Notes under the pieces: generated by a model | Told to the model about the DNA's origin: nothing | Databases searched by the model: none | What the model saw: the letters and a program-made list of their open reading frames with translations, nothing else | NCBI GenBank assembly: GCA_947588745.1 | Contig: CANPYW010000003.1 | Coordinates: forward strand, 53,558-117,557 | DNA length: 64,000 nt | Reading direction: 5' to 3' | Source of the DNA: Candidatus Gastranaerophilales bacterium | GTDB lineage: Bacteria > Cyanobacteriota > Vampirovibrionia > Gastranaerophilales > Gastranaerophilaceae | Position numbers and translations under genes: made by a program | Part shown: positions 9,275 through 18,829 of the stretch, piece after piece | Position numbering within the stretch: position 1 is the first letter of the stretch | Layout: every line of letters begins with the position of its first letter

Positions 9275-9595
9275 TTAGTTACTTTCTTTTGCTTCTTCTT
9301 GTTTTATAAATTCACACATTTCAGCAAGTCTTGTATCTTCCATGGCTTTTATCAGTTCATTTGCATTTTTGAATTTACCTATTGCAAAACCTGTTTCGGC
9401 AAGCAGCACGCAATCGTTGCACAAACGATATTTCCCGTATTGAACAGAACCCGCAAGAGGCATTGTTTTACCACAGCAAGAGCATTCAAACATTTCATCA
9501 GCAAGAGAAGAATCTTCTTCTATATCATCTAATTTCATTTGATTTACTACTGCTTGCATTTCCTCTATTATTTTTATTTTTTCTTCTTTATTCAT
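9275..9595 (-). CDS. small zinc-ribbon-like protein, 106 aa
   Basis: Two CxxC pairs (CSCC near residue 38 and CNDC near residue 59) suggest a structural zinc site in the middle of a small soluble protein with acidic helical flanks. The function is unknown. It is the first gene of a two-gene unit with the matrixin metalloprotease (its TAA ends 1 bp before the protease ATG), so it could be a partner, regulator or inhibitor of the protease. That is inference from position. Confidence 0.72.
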   Translation of the reverse strand: MNKEEKIKIIEEMQAVVNQMKLDDIEEDSSLADEMFECSCCGKTMPLAGSVQYGKYRLCNDCVLLAETGFAIGKFKNANELIKAMEDTRLAEMCEFIKQEEAKESN

Positions 9596-9721
9596 TAAAT
9601 ATACCCGATTTATAATAAATTATAACACATTTAACCATAATAAAGTTTACATGATATTCTTTATAAATTATAATTATTTTATACAGGCTAAATATTTTTG
9701 TTTTAAGGACTAACGATAAAT

Positions 9722-10858
9722 ATGAAGTTTCAAAGATTATCAAATATTAATACCAAAAGAGATGCATGGGTTGAAATTAATCTTGATGCAATAGAAAAAA
9801 ATATTCTCGAGCTTAAATCTTTTGTAAAGAATAATGCTAAAATTTTGGCAGTTGTAAAAGCCGATGCATACGGGCATGGTAGTTCCATGATTGCACCCAC
9901 GCTGCTGGCTTCGGGGGTCGATTACTTAGGTGTAGCTTCTATTGATGAGGGAATGGAATTAAGAAATAACAAATTCACATGCCCGATTTTGGTTCTCGGA
10001 GCAGCTCCCGTTTGGGCATTTGACTATGCCGCACAAAATAATATTTCATTATCTTTATTCCTGGACGAACACATTAAAGCAGCCGAATTAACTTATAAAA
10101 AAACAGAATTGAAAACTAGAGCCCACATTAAACTTGATACGGGCATGAACCGTATAGGGGTTGAAAAAGAAGATGCAATCGAGTTTATAAAAAAAGTACA
10201 AAATAATAAATCAATAGAATTACAAGGTATTTTTACTCATTTTGCGAATGCGGAAGTTGAAGAAAAAACGCAAGAACAGCTTGATATATGGAATTATGTA
10301 TTATCTAATTCCGATACGGACGGTTTAATCCTTCATTGTTTTAATACTGCTGCAACTATTGCCGGATATGATACCGATAAATACAACATGGTAAGGCTGG
10401 GTTTGGCATTATACGGGCTTATTCCTGATTTACCAAAATTTTGCACAAAAGTACCAAAACTCATTCCTGCAATGGGTTTAAAAGGAAGAATTATTAATAT
10501 ACATACGGCACATAAAGGTACGGGGGTAAGTTACTGCCACACATTTACAGCAAAAAGGGATACAAAAGTGGCAACAATTCCCGTTGGGTATGCCGACGGA
10601 GTAGATAGACGTCTTTCAAATAAAATATACGGTATAATTAACGGCAAAAAAGTACCTCAAATAGGTAATATTACAATGGATCAAATGATGTTCGACATAA
10701 CCGATACAAATGTTAAAGAGGGTGATATTATAACATTAATCGGTGAAGATAGCGGATTATCTATTTCAATAAACGAATGGGCAGATATTTTGGGTACAAT
10801 AAACTACGAATTAATATGCCGTTTAAAAGCACGTTTATCAAGAGTTTATACACGTTAA
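9722..10858 (+). CDS. alr: alanine racemase
   Basis: This is a PLP enzyme that makes D-alanine for peptidoglycan. The PLP lysine lies in AVVKADAYGHGS (Lys46) and the second catalytic base is Tyr near residue 270 in GVSYCHTF, in the position of the usual GVSYG(R)TF. TGMNRIG, HFANAE and the GNITMDQMM substrate-loop segment are also present. The 378-residue length is standard. It is followed after 23 bp by an exported GH13 enzyme on the same strand. Confidence 0.97.
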   Translation: MKFQRLSNINTKRDAWVEINLDAIEKNILELKSFVKNNAKILAVVKADAYGHGSSMIAPTLLASGVDYLGVASIDEGMELRNNKFTCPILVLGAAPVWAFDYAAQNNISLSLFLDEHIKAAELTYKKTELKTRAHIKLDTGMNRIGVEKEDAIEFIKKVQNNKSIELQGIFTHFANAEVEEKTQEQLDIWNYVLSNSDTDGLILHCFNTAATIAGYDTDKYNMVRLGLALYGLIPDLPKFCTKVPKLIPAMGLKGRIINIHTAHKGTGVSYCHTFTAKRDTKVATIPVGYADGVDRRLSNKIYGIINGKKVPQIGNITMDQMMFDITDTNVKEGDIITLIGEDSGLSISINEWADILGTINYELICRLKARLSRVYTR

Positions 10859-10881
10859 CACTTAAATAATAAAGGGGTTAT

Positions 10882-12417
10882 ATGTTTAAAAGAAGTATAA
10901 TGTTATTTTTTGCCTTAACAGTATTCGGTTGTAATAATGCATTTGCCGATAATACACAAAAAACGGCACGTGAAATGTTTCAAAATAATGAAGCGGTTAT
11001 TTACTCGATAAATCTTCGTTCGTTTAATGCTGATGATAAAAACGGGAACGGAATTATTGATTTTTCAAAGGGCGAAACATCGGGTTCATTTATAAATGCA
11101 ATTGACAGATTGGATGAAATAAAATCTTTGGGCATAAACATGCTGCATATACTTCCCATTACTCAAACAGGAAAGATAAAAGCTTTGGGAACAGCGGGTT
11201 CTCTATATGCTTTATCCGATTTCACATCATTAAATTTGCAGTTATCGGATGAAAACAGTGAACTTTCGCTGAGAGAGCAGGCTAAAACATTTATTAACGA
11301 ATGCCATAAAAGAGGAATAAAAGTTATTATAGACTTACCGAGCTGCGGAGCATACGATTTATTTTTAAACAGACCCGATTTATTTGTTTTGGACGGGGAC
11401 GGCAACGCATATACACCTGCCGATTGGGTTGATGTAAGGCTTTTTAAAGTGCCGGATACAAAAGAAGAACTTTTAAAATCGGATATTTTTGTTTTGCATA
11501 AACTTTTTATAAAAAACATGATTAATTTGGGTGCGGACGGAATTAGAGCCGATGTGGCTACAATAAAACCCTATATTTTTTGGAAAGAGCTTATTGAATA
11601 TGCAAGAAGCCAAAAAGAAGGTTTTATGTTTTTAGCGGAAGCCTCCGAAGCCTGGACAAAACCCGCTACGGATAAAGGTTATTTTACGGATTATAAAAAG
11701 CTTTTGGAAGCAGGTTTTGATGGATATTACGGAAATTATTTCGAACTTAAAAATTGGGAAACATTTGATAAATTAACAAATTCGATAGAAAAAGAAAACA
11801 AAATATTAAAAAAATATCCCGAAAAAAAATCTGTTATAGGAAGTTTTGAAACCCATGATGAAGTAAGCCCGCTTATTATTGGCGGAGAAAATTTTTCAAA
11901 AATGATAATATGGTTAAATGCCACACTGCCTTTAAATCCTTATTACGTTGACGGATTTTTGCAGGCCGATGACTATTTATACGATTATGCGAATAAAAAA
12001 GCCTCAGAAACATATACGGATGATGAATATTATTATGTTCATCAGGGACAGATTGATATATTTAATTTTTCAAGAAAACCCGGAAGTGACACAAATGTTC
12101 TTATAACGGAACATAAAAAAGCCATGTCATTAAGAAAAAATTTTAAAGATGTTATTACAAAAGGCAAATTTATCCCCTTAAAAACCAATAATAACAAGAT
12201 TTTCGCTTTTCAAAGAAGTTATAATAATAAATATGTATACATTATTATTAACAGAGATTTAGTAAATTCAGAAGATGTAAAAATAAGAATAAATAACTTT
12301 AATAAGAAATACAAACTTACTTATATTAATAATAAAGAAAACAGATTAATCAATAAAAGGACTGTTTTATTCAAGATTAAACCAGCAGAGATAATTGTTT
12401 TCACGATAGAAAAATAG
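10882..12417 (+). CDS. exported alpha-amylase-family (GH13) glycosidase
   Basis: A Sec signal peptide (residues 1 to about 22, ending NNAFA) precedes a GH13 barrel. Region II GIRADVA carries the nucleophile Asp (about residue 223), region III FLAEAS the acid/base Glu (about 251) and region IV FETHDE the transition-state Asp (about 325). Region I is atypical: IDLPSCGAYD replaces the usual DxVxNH. The loop DDKNGNGIIDF near the start resembles a calcium site common in secreted amylases. It probably acts on alpha-glucans in the periplasm or outside. The FGC in the signal region is a poor lipobox. Confidence 0.87.
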   Translation: MFKRSIMLFFALTVFGCNNAFADNTQKTAREMFQNNEAVIYSINLRSFNADDKNGNGIIDFSKGETSGSFINAIDRLDEIKSLGINMLHILPITQTGKIKALGTAGSLYALSDFTSLNLQLSDENSELSLREQAKTFINECHKRGIKVIIDLPSCGAYDLFLNRPDLFVLDGDGNAYTPADWVDVRLFKVPDTKEELLKSDIFVLHKLFIKNMINLGADGIRADVATIKPYIFWKELIEYARSQKEGFMFLAEASEAWTKPATDKGYFTDYKKLLEAGFDGYYGNYFELKNWETFDKLTNSIEKENKILKKYPEKKSVIGSFETHDEVSPLIIGGENFSKMIIWLNATLPLNPYYVDGFLQADDYLYDYANKKASETYTDDEYYYVHQGQIDIFNFSRKPGSDTNVLITEHKKAMSLRKNFKDVITKGKFIPLKTNNNKIFAFQRSYNNKYVYIIINRDLVNSEDVKIRINNFNKKYKLTYINNKENRLINKRTVLFKIKPAEIIVFTIEK

Positions 12418-12432
12418 TTATCAATACAAATA

Positions 12433-12456
12433 TCTAAATTTTGAGAAAAATTTAGA
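12433..12456 (+). terminator. possible weak terminator after the GH13 gene
   Basis: A 10-bp inverted repeat (12433-12442 with 12447-12456) with a GAGA loop lies shortly after the GH13 stop codon. The stem is AT-rich and the following U-tract is poor, so it may be a weak terminator or chance. Confidence 0.35.
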
Positions 12457-12465
12457 TTAAAATAC

Positions 12466-12493
12466 TTGCAAAAAGCGGGAATATGGGTATAAT
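12466..12493 (+). promoter_or_regulatory. sigma-70 promoter of the HU gene
   Basis: TTGCAA at 12466-12471 and a perfect TATAAT at 12488-12493 are separated by 16 bp. A strong AGGAGG ribosome site lies at 12511-12516, 5 bases before ATG 12522. Confidence 0.75.
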
Positions 12494-12521
12494 TAAAATT
12501 GTAATATAAGAGGAGGTTCTC

Positions 12522-12794
12522 ATGAACAAAGAAGAATTAGTAAAAGAAGTTGCTAAGAAAGCAAAAGTTTCACAAAAAGCTGCAGCAGATGTTTTAAGTG
12601 CTACTATTGATACGGTACAAAAAACAGTTGCTAAAGGTAAAAAAGTTACATTAGTTGGTTTTGGAACATTTGAGGCTCGCAAGAGAAAAGCAAGAACAGG
12701 TCGTAACCCTCAAACAGGTGCTGCCATTAAAATTTCTGCTAAAACAGTTCCGGCTTTCTCAGCAGGTAAAAAATTTAAAGAAGCAGTTAAATAG
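12522..12794 (+). CDS. hup: DNA-binding protein HU
   Basis: This 90-residue histone-like nucleoid protein bends DNA non-specifically as a dimer. The N-terminal MNKEELV start, the GFGTFEARKRKARTGRNPQTG arm segment and the C-terminal PAFSAGKKFKEAV helix are classic HU. It has its own promoter, a very strong Shine-Dalgarno and a dedicated terminator, consistent with high expression. Confidence 0.97.
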   Translation: MNKEELVKEVAKKAKVSQKAAADVLSATIDTVQKTVAKGKKVTLVGFGTFEARKRKARTGRNPQTGAAIKISAKTVPAFSAGKKFKEAVK

Positions 12795-12805
12795 TTTCAT
12801 TACAT

Positions 12806-12843
12806 AAAAAGAAAATCTATTGGAAACAGTAGATTTTCTTTTT
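12806..12843. terminator. terminator of HU, usable on both strands
   Basis: A 14-bp perfect stem (12806-12819 with 12830-12843) with A/T-tract flanks sits between HU and the convergent HD-domain gene. Confidence 0.85.
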
Positions 12844-12847
12844 ATTT

Positions 12848-15301
12848 TTATACAATTATTATCGGAATATTATTCTCTTTCGCTGTATTTTTAATATTAT
12901 GATTTTTTATATCATTATCAAAATATTCTTGTTTTGTCATTACTACAGCTTCTATTTTCGGCTGAAATATTACGACTTCGTTTCTGTAATCTCTGCCGGC
13001 CCTGCCGGATACCAAATTTGATTGAATTCTGTTTATGGCTTTTTTTATATCATAACTGTGTAATATTCTTCCCGAATTTAATGTTATTCGCTTTATATCA
13101 TTCTTCGATTTGACGGCTTCTATTTGATTGTAAAAATCGTAATATTCTTCATCCGTTAAATCCAATTCTTCTTTTATACAATTCGGAATTTCATTTCTGT
13201 ATTTTTCAATCCTGTTTCGGTCATATTCATCAATATTTTTTGAAATACTTTGAGGATATATAAAATCTTTAAATTCTTCAAACCCTCTTTTTCCGCCCGT
13301 AGAACCTACATGTACACCGCCTAACGCTATATCCGAATTACAGGCATGAAGAATAACATGGCATCCGTTATTATATAACGTCATTAAAGAGCCTGCCCCG
13401 TTTAACAGCCCGGAACTTAAGCATATTTCTTTACTGTCATCGCAAATATGCAATAAACTTTCTAAAGTTCCACCCGAGCTATGGCACAACATATTCAGAT
13501 TTTTTACTTTCGTTCCGTTTCTAAATCCGAATTCAGTAAGGTCTAAATCTTTATCTGTAAAATCCAAATACATAATTCCATCATCAGTTTTAGGAAATTT
13601 AGATTTATCAACGGGCAAATTATCTGCCAATAAAGGTATTCCGCTTGTCTTGATTTTTTTTATATTATTTTCGGTATCTCTTAATTTTTTCATATCGGGG
13701 GCATAATCAAATCCTGCCGAATAAGTGTCTGCTTCTGCTAATATTTGAGCCATTTTGAAATCATTTCCATGCCTGAATATAGCACCTAAATCTTTTGCAG
13801 ACTTACCCTCCGTTGTCCAATGACTGTTTAATATTAAATTATATATTCTTTCTTTTTCGTCCAAAGATATGGGTAATTTTTTTATAATTTCCTTTGCATA
13901 TAAGGCTGAGGGCTTTTGGTGGCCTTTATCAACCATATTTTCTTTTTTGGAAATATCATGGAACATGACGGATAAAAATAATATTCTTTGTTCTTCCTCT
14001 GAAAGAGAATGTATTTGAGGAGAGTTCAAACACAATTTTAAATCTTCAAGTGTATGAAAATCAATAGAATCGCCTCTATGTTCCATTTTACCCGTAACGG
14101 AAATAAATTCCGGGAAAACTTCTATAAATTTATTCAATAAATATTCGGAACAGGCATCATCTTCATCCAAAACAAAAGAATTATTGAGCATGAAATCATT
14201 CACAATCCTTCTTGTTTGTTCGATTGCCGATTTAACATCTTTCGAATAATCCGAAATATCATCATTATTGGGAATAGGGTATTTTATAATATCATTTTGA
14301 GCATCTATATTAAATTTATAATAGTCATAAACTTGCTTTTGTTCTTGAGGTGAAAGGTTTTCAAGCTCTTTTTTAAAATCGGTTATAAAATTTGTTCTCG
14401 GATAGACAAGAGGTAAACCTTTTTTATATTTTTTTAAATTCATATTACCTATTGTTGAATATAAATTGTCAAAGCTGAATATATCATTTTTAACAAAATC
14501 ATCAGCCTTGACACTGTCAACTTCAATCGGCGTAATAGGTTTATTTTTCATTCTTTCCGTAAGTTCTTCCTGCATTTTCTTTGTAGAACCACACCTTTTT
14601 ATATCTCTAATCAAACCAACATTCATTAATTCGTCATTGTCATCCATGTTATTTATATAATCATCATCAATATAATATATAAATGAGTTTATAAATGAAG
14701 TTTGCTTTGCAGTAGGTATTATATCAAATTCATTATATTTTTTAAAACCATAGGCATTCAATTTAATATAACGAAGTATTTTTGTTTCGGGATTCCATTT
14801 TTTATCCCTTTCGTATAATTGTAAAGCCATCTTGTGCAATGATTGTAAACCTTTTGGAGTTAATTCCTCAAATTCTAAAATATCAGTCAAATATTTAGGA
14901 TCCCTGCCTCTTATATCGTATTTTCCAAAGTTATCATAACAATATAAATATTTTTCAGAAACATTTTCAAAATCCAATTTAGCAAGATTTTTAATCAATT
15001 CTTTATTATGTGCCAAATCAACTTTTGAAATGTCGCAACTTGAAAACAATTTATTTAATCTCAAAAAATTAATTTTTTCATTAATTTTTGAACTGACATT
15101 ATCCGATGCAAATTTTGATATTAACTTTAAACCTCTATCCAAATACCCCTCAACATAATCATGTGTACAAGGCATACCGCTTCCGTAAGAATATTCTTCA
15201 AACCTTGTTTGTGCAAAGCTTGAATATTTATAATCTTCTTTGTTTTGAGTAAAAGAAACATTTTTATAATTAAAATCAGGGCGTACGGAAAAAACTTGCA
15301 T
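12848..15301 (-). CDS. large HD-domain protein of unknown function, 817 aa
   Basis: I choose ATG 15301 because AAGGAAG sits 7 bases upstream and the protein then begins MQVFSV, with a polar leader ending NVSFTQN like other hypotheticals here. The middle (about residues 440-500) has an HD metal-phosphohydrolase pattern: FHTLEDL, then VMFHDISKK, KGHQKPS and SHWTTEGK. The C-terminal 250 residues hold a conserved-looking glycine-rich stretch (HSSGGTLESLL, LSSGLLNGAGS, GGVHVGSTGGKRGF) that I cannot assign. The substrate is unknown; it may be a nucleotide hydrolase or an effector-like protein. No signal peptide or membrane helix is seen. Confidence 0.75.
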   Translation of the reverse strand: MQVFSVRPDFNYKNVSFTQNKEDYKYSSFAQTRFEEYSYGSGMPCTHDYVEGYLDRGLKLISKFASDNVSSKINEKINFLRLNKLFSSCDISKVDLAHNKELIKNLAKLDFENVSEKYLYCYDNFGKYDIRGRDPKYLTDILEFEELTPKGLQSLHKMALQLYERDKKWNPETKILRYIKLNAYGFKKYNEFDIIPTAKQTSFINSFIYYIDDDYINNMDDNDELMNVGLIRDIKRCGSTKKMQEELTERMKNKPITPIEVDSVKADDFVKNDIFSFDNLYSTIGNMNLKKYKKGLPLVYPRTNFITDFKKELENLSPQEQKQVYDYYKFNIDAQNDIIKYPIPNNDDISDYSKDVKSAIEQTRRIVNDFMLNNSFVLDEDDACSEYLLNKFIEVFPEFISVTGKMEHRGDSIDFHTLEDLKLCLNSPQIHSLSEEEQRILFLSVMFHDISKKENMVDKGHQKPSALYAKEIIKKLPISLDEKERIYNLILNSHWTTEGKSAKDLGAIFRHGNDFKMAQILAEADTYSAGFDYAPDMKKLRDTENNIKKIKTSGIPLLADNLPVDKSKFPKTDDGIMYLDFTDKDLDLTEFGFRNGTKVKNLNMLCHSSGGTLESLLHICDDSKEICLSSGLLNGAGSLMTLYNNGCHVILHACNSDIALGGVHVGSTGGKRGFEEFKDFIYPQSISKNIDEYDRNRIEKYRNEIPNCIKEELDLTDEEYYDFYNQIEAVKSKNDIKRITLNSGRILHSYDIKKAINRIQSNLVSGRAGRDYRNEVVIFQPKIEAVVMTKQEYFDNDIKNHNIKNTAKENNIPIIIV

Positions 15302-15364
15302 ATAACTTCCTTTTGTATACACTATAAAAACCTTATACAAAAAAAATTGCTTCTTTGTTTAATT

Positions 15365-15649
15365 TTAGTTTAAAGCTGCTTTACATCTTGGGCATGTCAT
15401 TGCACTAACCTTGACTTTCGCATTGCAATAAGGACAAACCTTAAAGACTTCACCGTCTTTCGGCTCATAATTCATTTCGGCTTCGTTATTTTTGTTTACA
15501 ATTGTATAATAAGCGAGTTTTGAATAATAATAAACTATTGCGACAACGGCAATACCAACTATTAGCCACCACAATTTGGCAATAATAAAAAATATAACAG
15601 CCGCAATTAACAATAAACTTAAACAACCTTGTATTTCTATTTTATACAT
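15365..15649 (-). CDS. small membrane protein with C-terminal zinc ribbon, 94 aa
   Basis: Two adjacent hydrophobic helices (residues about 9-25 and 28-45) are followed by a cytoplasmic zinc ribbon with two CPxC knuckles (CPYC...CPRC). The ATG overlaps the end of tsaB by 8 bases, so it is translationally coupled to the bamA-tsaE-tsaB run. The role is unknown. Confidence 0.78.
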   Translation of the reverse strand: MYKIEIQGCLSLLLIAAVIFFIIAKLWWLIVGIAVVAIVYYYSKLAYYTIVNKNNEAEMNYEPKDGEVFKVCPYCNAKVKVSAMTCPRCKAALN

Positions 15650-16316
15650 TTTTCACTTCTTTTGGTTTTGAAACGGACGGAGGCTGAATATATAACGGCT
15701 TAACAGCTGCCCAATTATAATCGAAATCGCAAGCCTTAAGCTTTTTTTCCGTTATATTAAGCAGGAACAACCCGAAATCATCATCGTTTTTTTCATAATT
15801 TATATACTCAATACCGTTATCTTCAAGCAATTTACCTGTTGAACTATCCGAAATAACGACATCATCTCTGTTTATGTTTTGAAACAATAACTCACGTTCA
15901 AGAAGCATAGGCTCAATTATTGCACCATCATTATTATATTTGGCAAAATAAACTTTATTCTTTCTTGCATCCGTTGTTACAATCGTGTTTTTTTGAGTAT
16001 TATTCAGTTTGGCCAGTATTTCCAGTGAACTTACACCCACCAATTTAATGTTTGTCTGCTGAGCAAGAACTCTTGCAACGGTAACCCCCGCTCTTATTCC
16101 CGTAAAACTGCCGGGGCCGATATTAACTCCGATACAATCAATATCTTTAAATAATATATTGTTGTTTTTTAATATATTTCGTATTTCAGGGATTAAAAAT
16201 ACACTGTGATAATCCGTATCAGTACTTAATATAACTTTATTATCAACAATTATGTCATTATCTTTATAAACTATATATGTTTTATTAAAACACGTATCAA
16301 AAACAAGAATTTTCAT
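15642..16316 (-). CDS. tsaB: tRNA N6-threonylcarbamoyladenosine biosynthesis protein TsaB
   Basis: This is an ASKHA-fold partner of TsaD in making t6A37 of ANN-decoding tRNAs. The N-terminal MKILVFDT and the GPGSFTGIRAGVTVARVLA segment are diagnostic. I prefer ATG 16316 (AAAGG about 7 bases upstream) over an in-frame TTG two codons earlier. It overlaps the end of tsaE by about 20 bases and is followed by an overlapping zinc-ribbon gene. The length of 224 residues is normal. Confidence 0.93.
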   Translation of the reverse strand: MKILVFDTCFNKTYIVYKDNDIIVDNKVILSTDTDYHSVFLIPEIRNILKNNNILFKDIDCIGVNIGPGSFTGIRAGVTVARVLAQQTNIKLVGVSSLEILAKLNNTQKNTIVTTDARKNKVYFAKYNNDGAIIEPMLLERELLFQNINRDDVVISDSSTGKLLEDNGIEYINYEKNDDDFGLFLLNITEKKLKACDFDYNWAAVKPLYIQPPSVSKPKEVKNV

Positions 16317-16779
16317 CTTCAAGCCTTTTTACAATTTCATTGCTTTTTGTTTCAAACGGAGTAAATATAAACTCTCTTTTATTTTCATCTATATAATTTA
16401 TTTGTACTTCAATCCTGTCAAAAGGTAAAGCATTTTGAGAAAATTCTGCCCACTCGATTAATGTTAAAATTTTACCTTCGCTGTATTCCTCAAGCTCGTT
16501 AATTATAGTATGTATACCCTCATTTTCAAGTCTGTATAAATCAAAATGATATACCGGAATAACCCCCGTTTTATATTCGTTTAAAATTACAAAACTCGGA
16601 CTTGTTACTTTCTCCCGAACATCCAAATATTTGCATACTAGCTTTGTAAAAGCGGTTTTACCAGCCCCTACTTCACCGAATAGACACACAAATGCACCCG
16701 TATCCTTTACTATTGCTGCAAATTTCTGAGCTAACTTTTCCGTATCTCCAATATCTTTACAAACTACTTTAAAAGACAT
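16297..16779 (-). CDS. tsaE: tRNA threonylcarbamoyladenosine ATPase TsaE
   Basis: This is a small P-loop ATPase needed for the t6A cycle with TsaB and TsaD. The Walker A GEVGAGKT is at residues 35-42, followed by SPSFVILNEY and HFDLYRL, both typical, and later LIEWAE. The length of 160 residues is usual. The ATG overlaps the stop of the upstream bamA-like gene (ATGA), and its 3' end overlaps tsaB, so the three are coupled. Confidence 0.95.
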   Translation of the reverse strand: MSFKVVCKDIGDTEKLAQKFAAIVKDTGAFVCLFGEVGAGKTAFTKLVCKYLDVREKVTSPSFVILNEYKTGVIPVYHFDLYRLENEGIHTIINELEEYSEGKILTLIEWAEFSQNALPFDRIEVQINYIDENKREFIFTPFETKSNEIVKRLEDENSCF

Positions 16780-18653
16780 CAGAATATATCTCCGACGCCA
16801 AACGAGAATGCACCACGTCTGTTTCCTTGTCCAACGTTTGTAAATGGAATACCGTAATCGATAGATAAAGGCCCTACACCCGGAATATACAATTTTACAC
16901 CGACACCACCCGCAATACCATATTCGGGACGATTATATAATTTATTGGTAATTGAACCGTTGAACAACTGACCGGCATCAACAAACAATGAAAGTTTTAT
17001 GTTATCTAAAAATTTAGCTTTTTCTATTCTGTCTAAGAAGAAGAACGGAGTTGTCAACTCGGCAGAACCTAACATAAATCCTTCACCGGTACCTATAGTA
17101 CTCATTCTGTAACCTCTAACCGTATACGGGCCGCCTAAACTGTATGCCATAACTTCAGGCATGTCGCCGTGTAAATTACCCGCAGCCCTTGCCAATAATG
17201 AGAATGACGACTTCTTCATTACCGGGAAGTATCGTTTTATACCGGCAGATAAAGTACCATGCGTATAATCAAAATCGGTTATGTTAACATTTTCACTAAA
17301 TCTTAAAGTAGCCAATACACCGTTTCTCGGATTTAACTCATTATCTCTTGTATCATACACAAGGCTTGGGCCGAGAGAGATATATGTACCGCCCTGTAAT
17401 TGTTCCGAACGTTTTGAAATGGGGATATGGTGCTGATTATACAGCCTGCTGATTTTATTATAATCGCCTTCTTTAACCTTTACATATTCTCCGCCCAATT
17501 TTATTGACCCCATTAAATGTTTATAGGTCTTAAATGGTCTGGATAAAACTATATCGGCACCGTAACGTTTTTCTATGGCAAGCGGAACTTGATAGCTGCC
17601 AAAATCACGACCAAATGCTTTAACCAATAAAGAATTATCTGTACCCTTTAAACGAGGTTCAAAAAAGCTGACCTCAGCCTGTAAATTTGCGTGATCCAAT
17701 GTGGAACTATCGGACATAATTACACCGGTACCTGCCATAAAGTTAATACCAACACGCTGTCCGTTACCTAAGAAGTTGTTTTCAACAAAGCCTGCCTGTC
17801 CAAATAAACCTGTAGCAGTATCCAAACCACCGCCCAGTGAGATAGTTCCGGTTCTTTGTTCTTCAAGTACGATTGTAACATCGTATTTATTGGGGTCATC
17901 AGGACTTTTTTCAATGGAACGGTTAACATCTTTAAATGCCTGAGTTGAATACAAACGCATTAAATCGGCTTTAAGCGTATTTTCATTGTATACGCTGCCG
18001 GGGGTCGAAAGAATATTACGTTCTATAACAAAATCTTTTGTTTTTTTGTTACCCTCAAATGCTATCGAGTTAATTATACCTTCTTCAAGACTGATATTAA
18101 CGCATCCGTCTGGGTCATCAATTGCATCAGAAACTCTTGCAAGAACGTAACCTTTTGAAGCATATAAATCTTCCACCTCTGCAATTGCCTCGCTTAATGT
18201 TTTAAGATTTTGAGGCTGACCTTCAAGTTTATTAAGTATATTTAAAATTTCACCCGTTGAAACGACAGTATTTCCGCTTATGGCAAAATCCGTTATAGGA
18301 ATATTTTCTTCCAGGTAAATACGCAATGTAACAGACTCCGGATCGGTGGGAATAGGTATGGCTTTCATTTTTTCGGAAAAATATCCTGTTTTATATATAG
18401 ATTTTAAATTCTGCTGAACACTTTCCTTTGTATATATATCACCGACTCTTATATCCATAGCCTTGATAATATCGGCATCATCCACAAGATGATTTCCTTC
18501 AAACTCTATTTTTGTTATTTTTGAATTATCCGATATATCGGAAGTTATATCATCCTGAACGGCATATCCAGCATTCGATTGAAATAATATTCCCCCCAAT
18601 AAAAATAACGTTAAAAATAAATACTTATTAAAATTTCTCATTCCACTGTCCAA
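16779..18653 (-). CDS. bamA: BamA/Omp85-family outer-membrane assembly protein
   Basis: The protein has a Sec signal peptide (residues 1 to about 31), about three POTRA domains (near 46-115, 117-190 and 190-265; repeated FEGN/ISGN strand starts) and a 16-strand-type barrel from about 270 to the end, with the PYTVRGY motif of the Omp85 lid loop. It inserts beta-barrel proteins into the outer membrane, which indicates a diderm cell. TTG 18653 has a plausible AAAGAG upstream; ATG 18641 is the alternative. It heads the operon with tsaE, tsaB and a zinc ribbon. Confidence 0.93.
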   Translation of the reverse strand: MDSGMRNFNKYLFLTLFLLGGILFQSNAGYAVQDDITSDISDNSKITKIEFEGNHLVDDADIIKAMDIRVGDIYTKESVQQNLKSIYKTGYFSEKMKAIPIPTDPESVTLRIYLEENIPITDFAISGNTVVSTGEILNILNKLEGQPQNLKTLSEAIAEVEDLYASKGYVLARVSDAIDDPDGCVNISLEEGIINSIAFEGNKKTKDFVIERNILSTPGSVYNENTLKADLMRLYSTQAFKDVNRSIEKSPDDPNKYDVTIVLEEQRTGTISLGGGLDTATGLFGQAGFVENNFLGNGQRVGINFMAGTGVIMSDSSTLDHANLQAEVSFFEPRLKGTDNSLLVKAFGRDFGSYQVPLAIEKRYGADIVLSRPFKTYKHLMGSIKLGGEYVKVKEGDYNKISRLYNQHHIPISKRSEQLQGGTYISLGPSLVYDTRDNELNPRNGVLATLRFSENVNITDFDYTHGTLSAGIKRYFPVMKKSSFSLLARAAGNLHGDMPEVMAYSLGGPYTVRGYRMSTIGTGEGFMLGSAELTTPFFFLDRIEKAKFLDNIKLSLFVDAGQLFNGSITNKLYNRPEYGIAGGVGVKLYIPGVGPLSIDYGIPFTNVGQGNRRGAFSFGVGDIF

Positions 18654-18829
18654 GATTAACTCTTTTAAGATTATATCATATATAAAAAATTTTATTTATT
18701 AAATTCAAAATGTTACAAAAATACATCAGAAATACACATAAATTAAACTATGAACTTAACAAAAAACACCGCAGGCATATATAGGGCATGTTTTAATAAT
18801 TAAATATATGCTTGGTTTGCAATAAAAAA

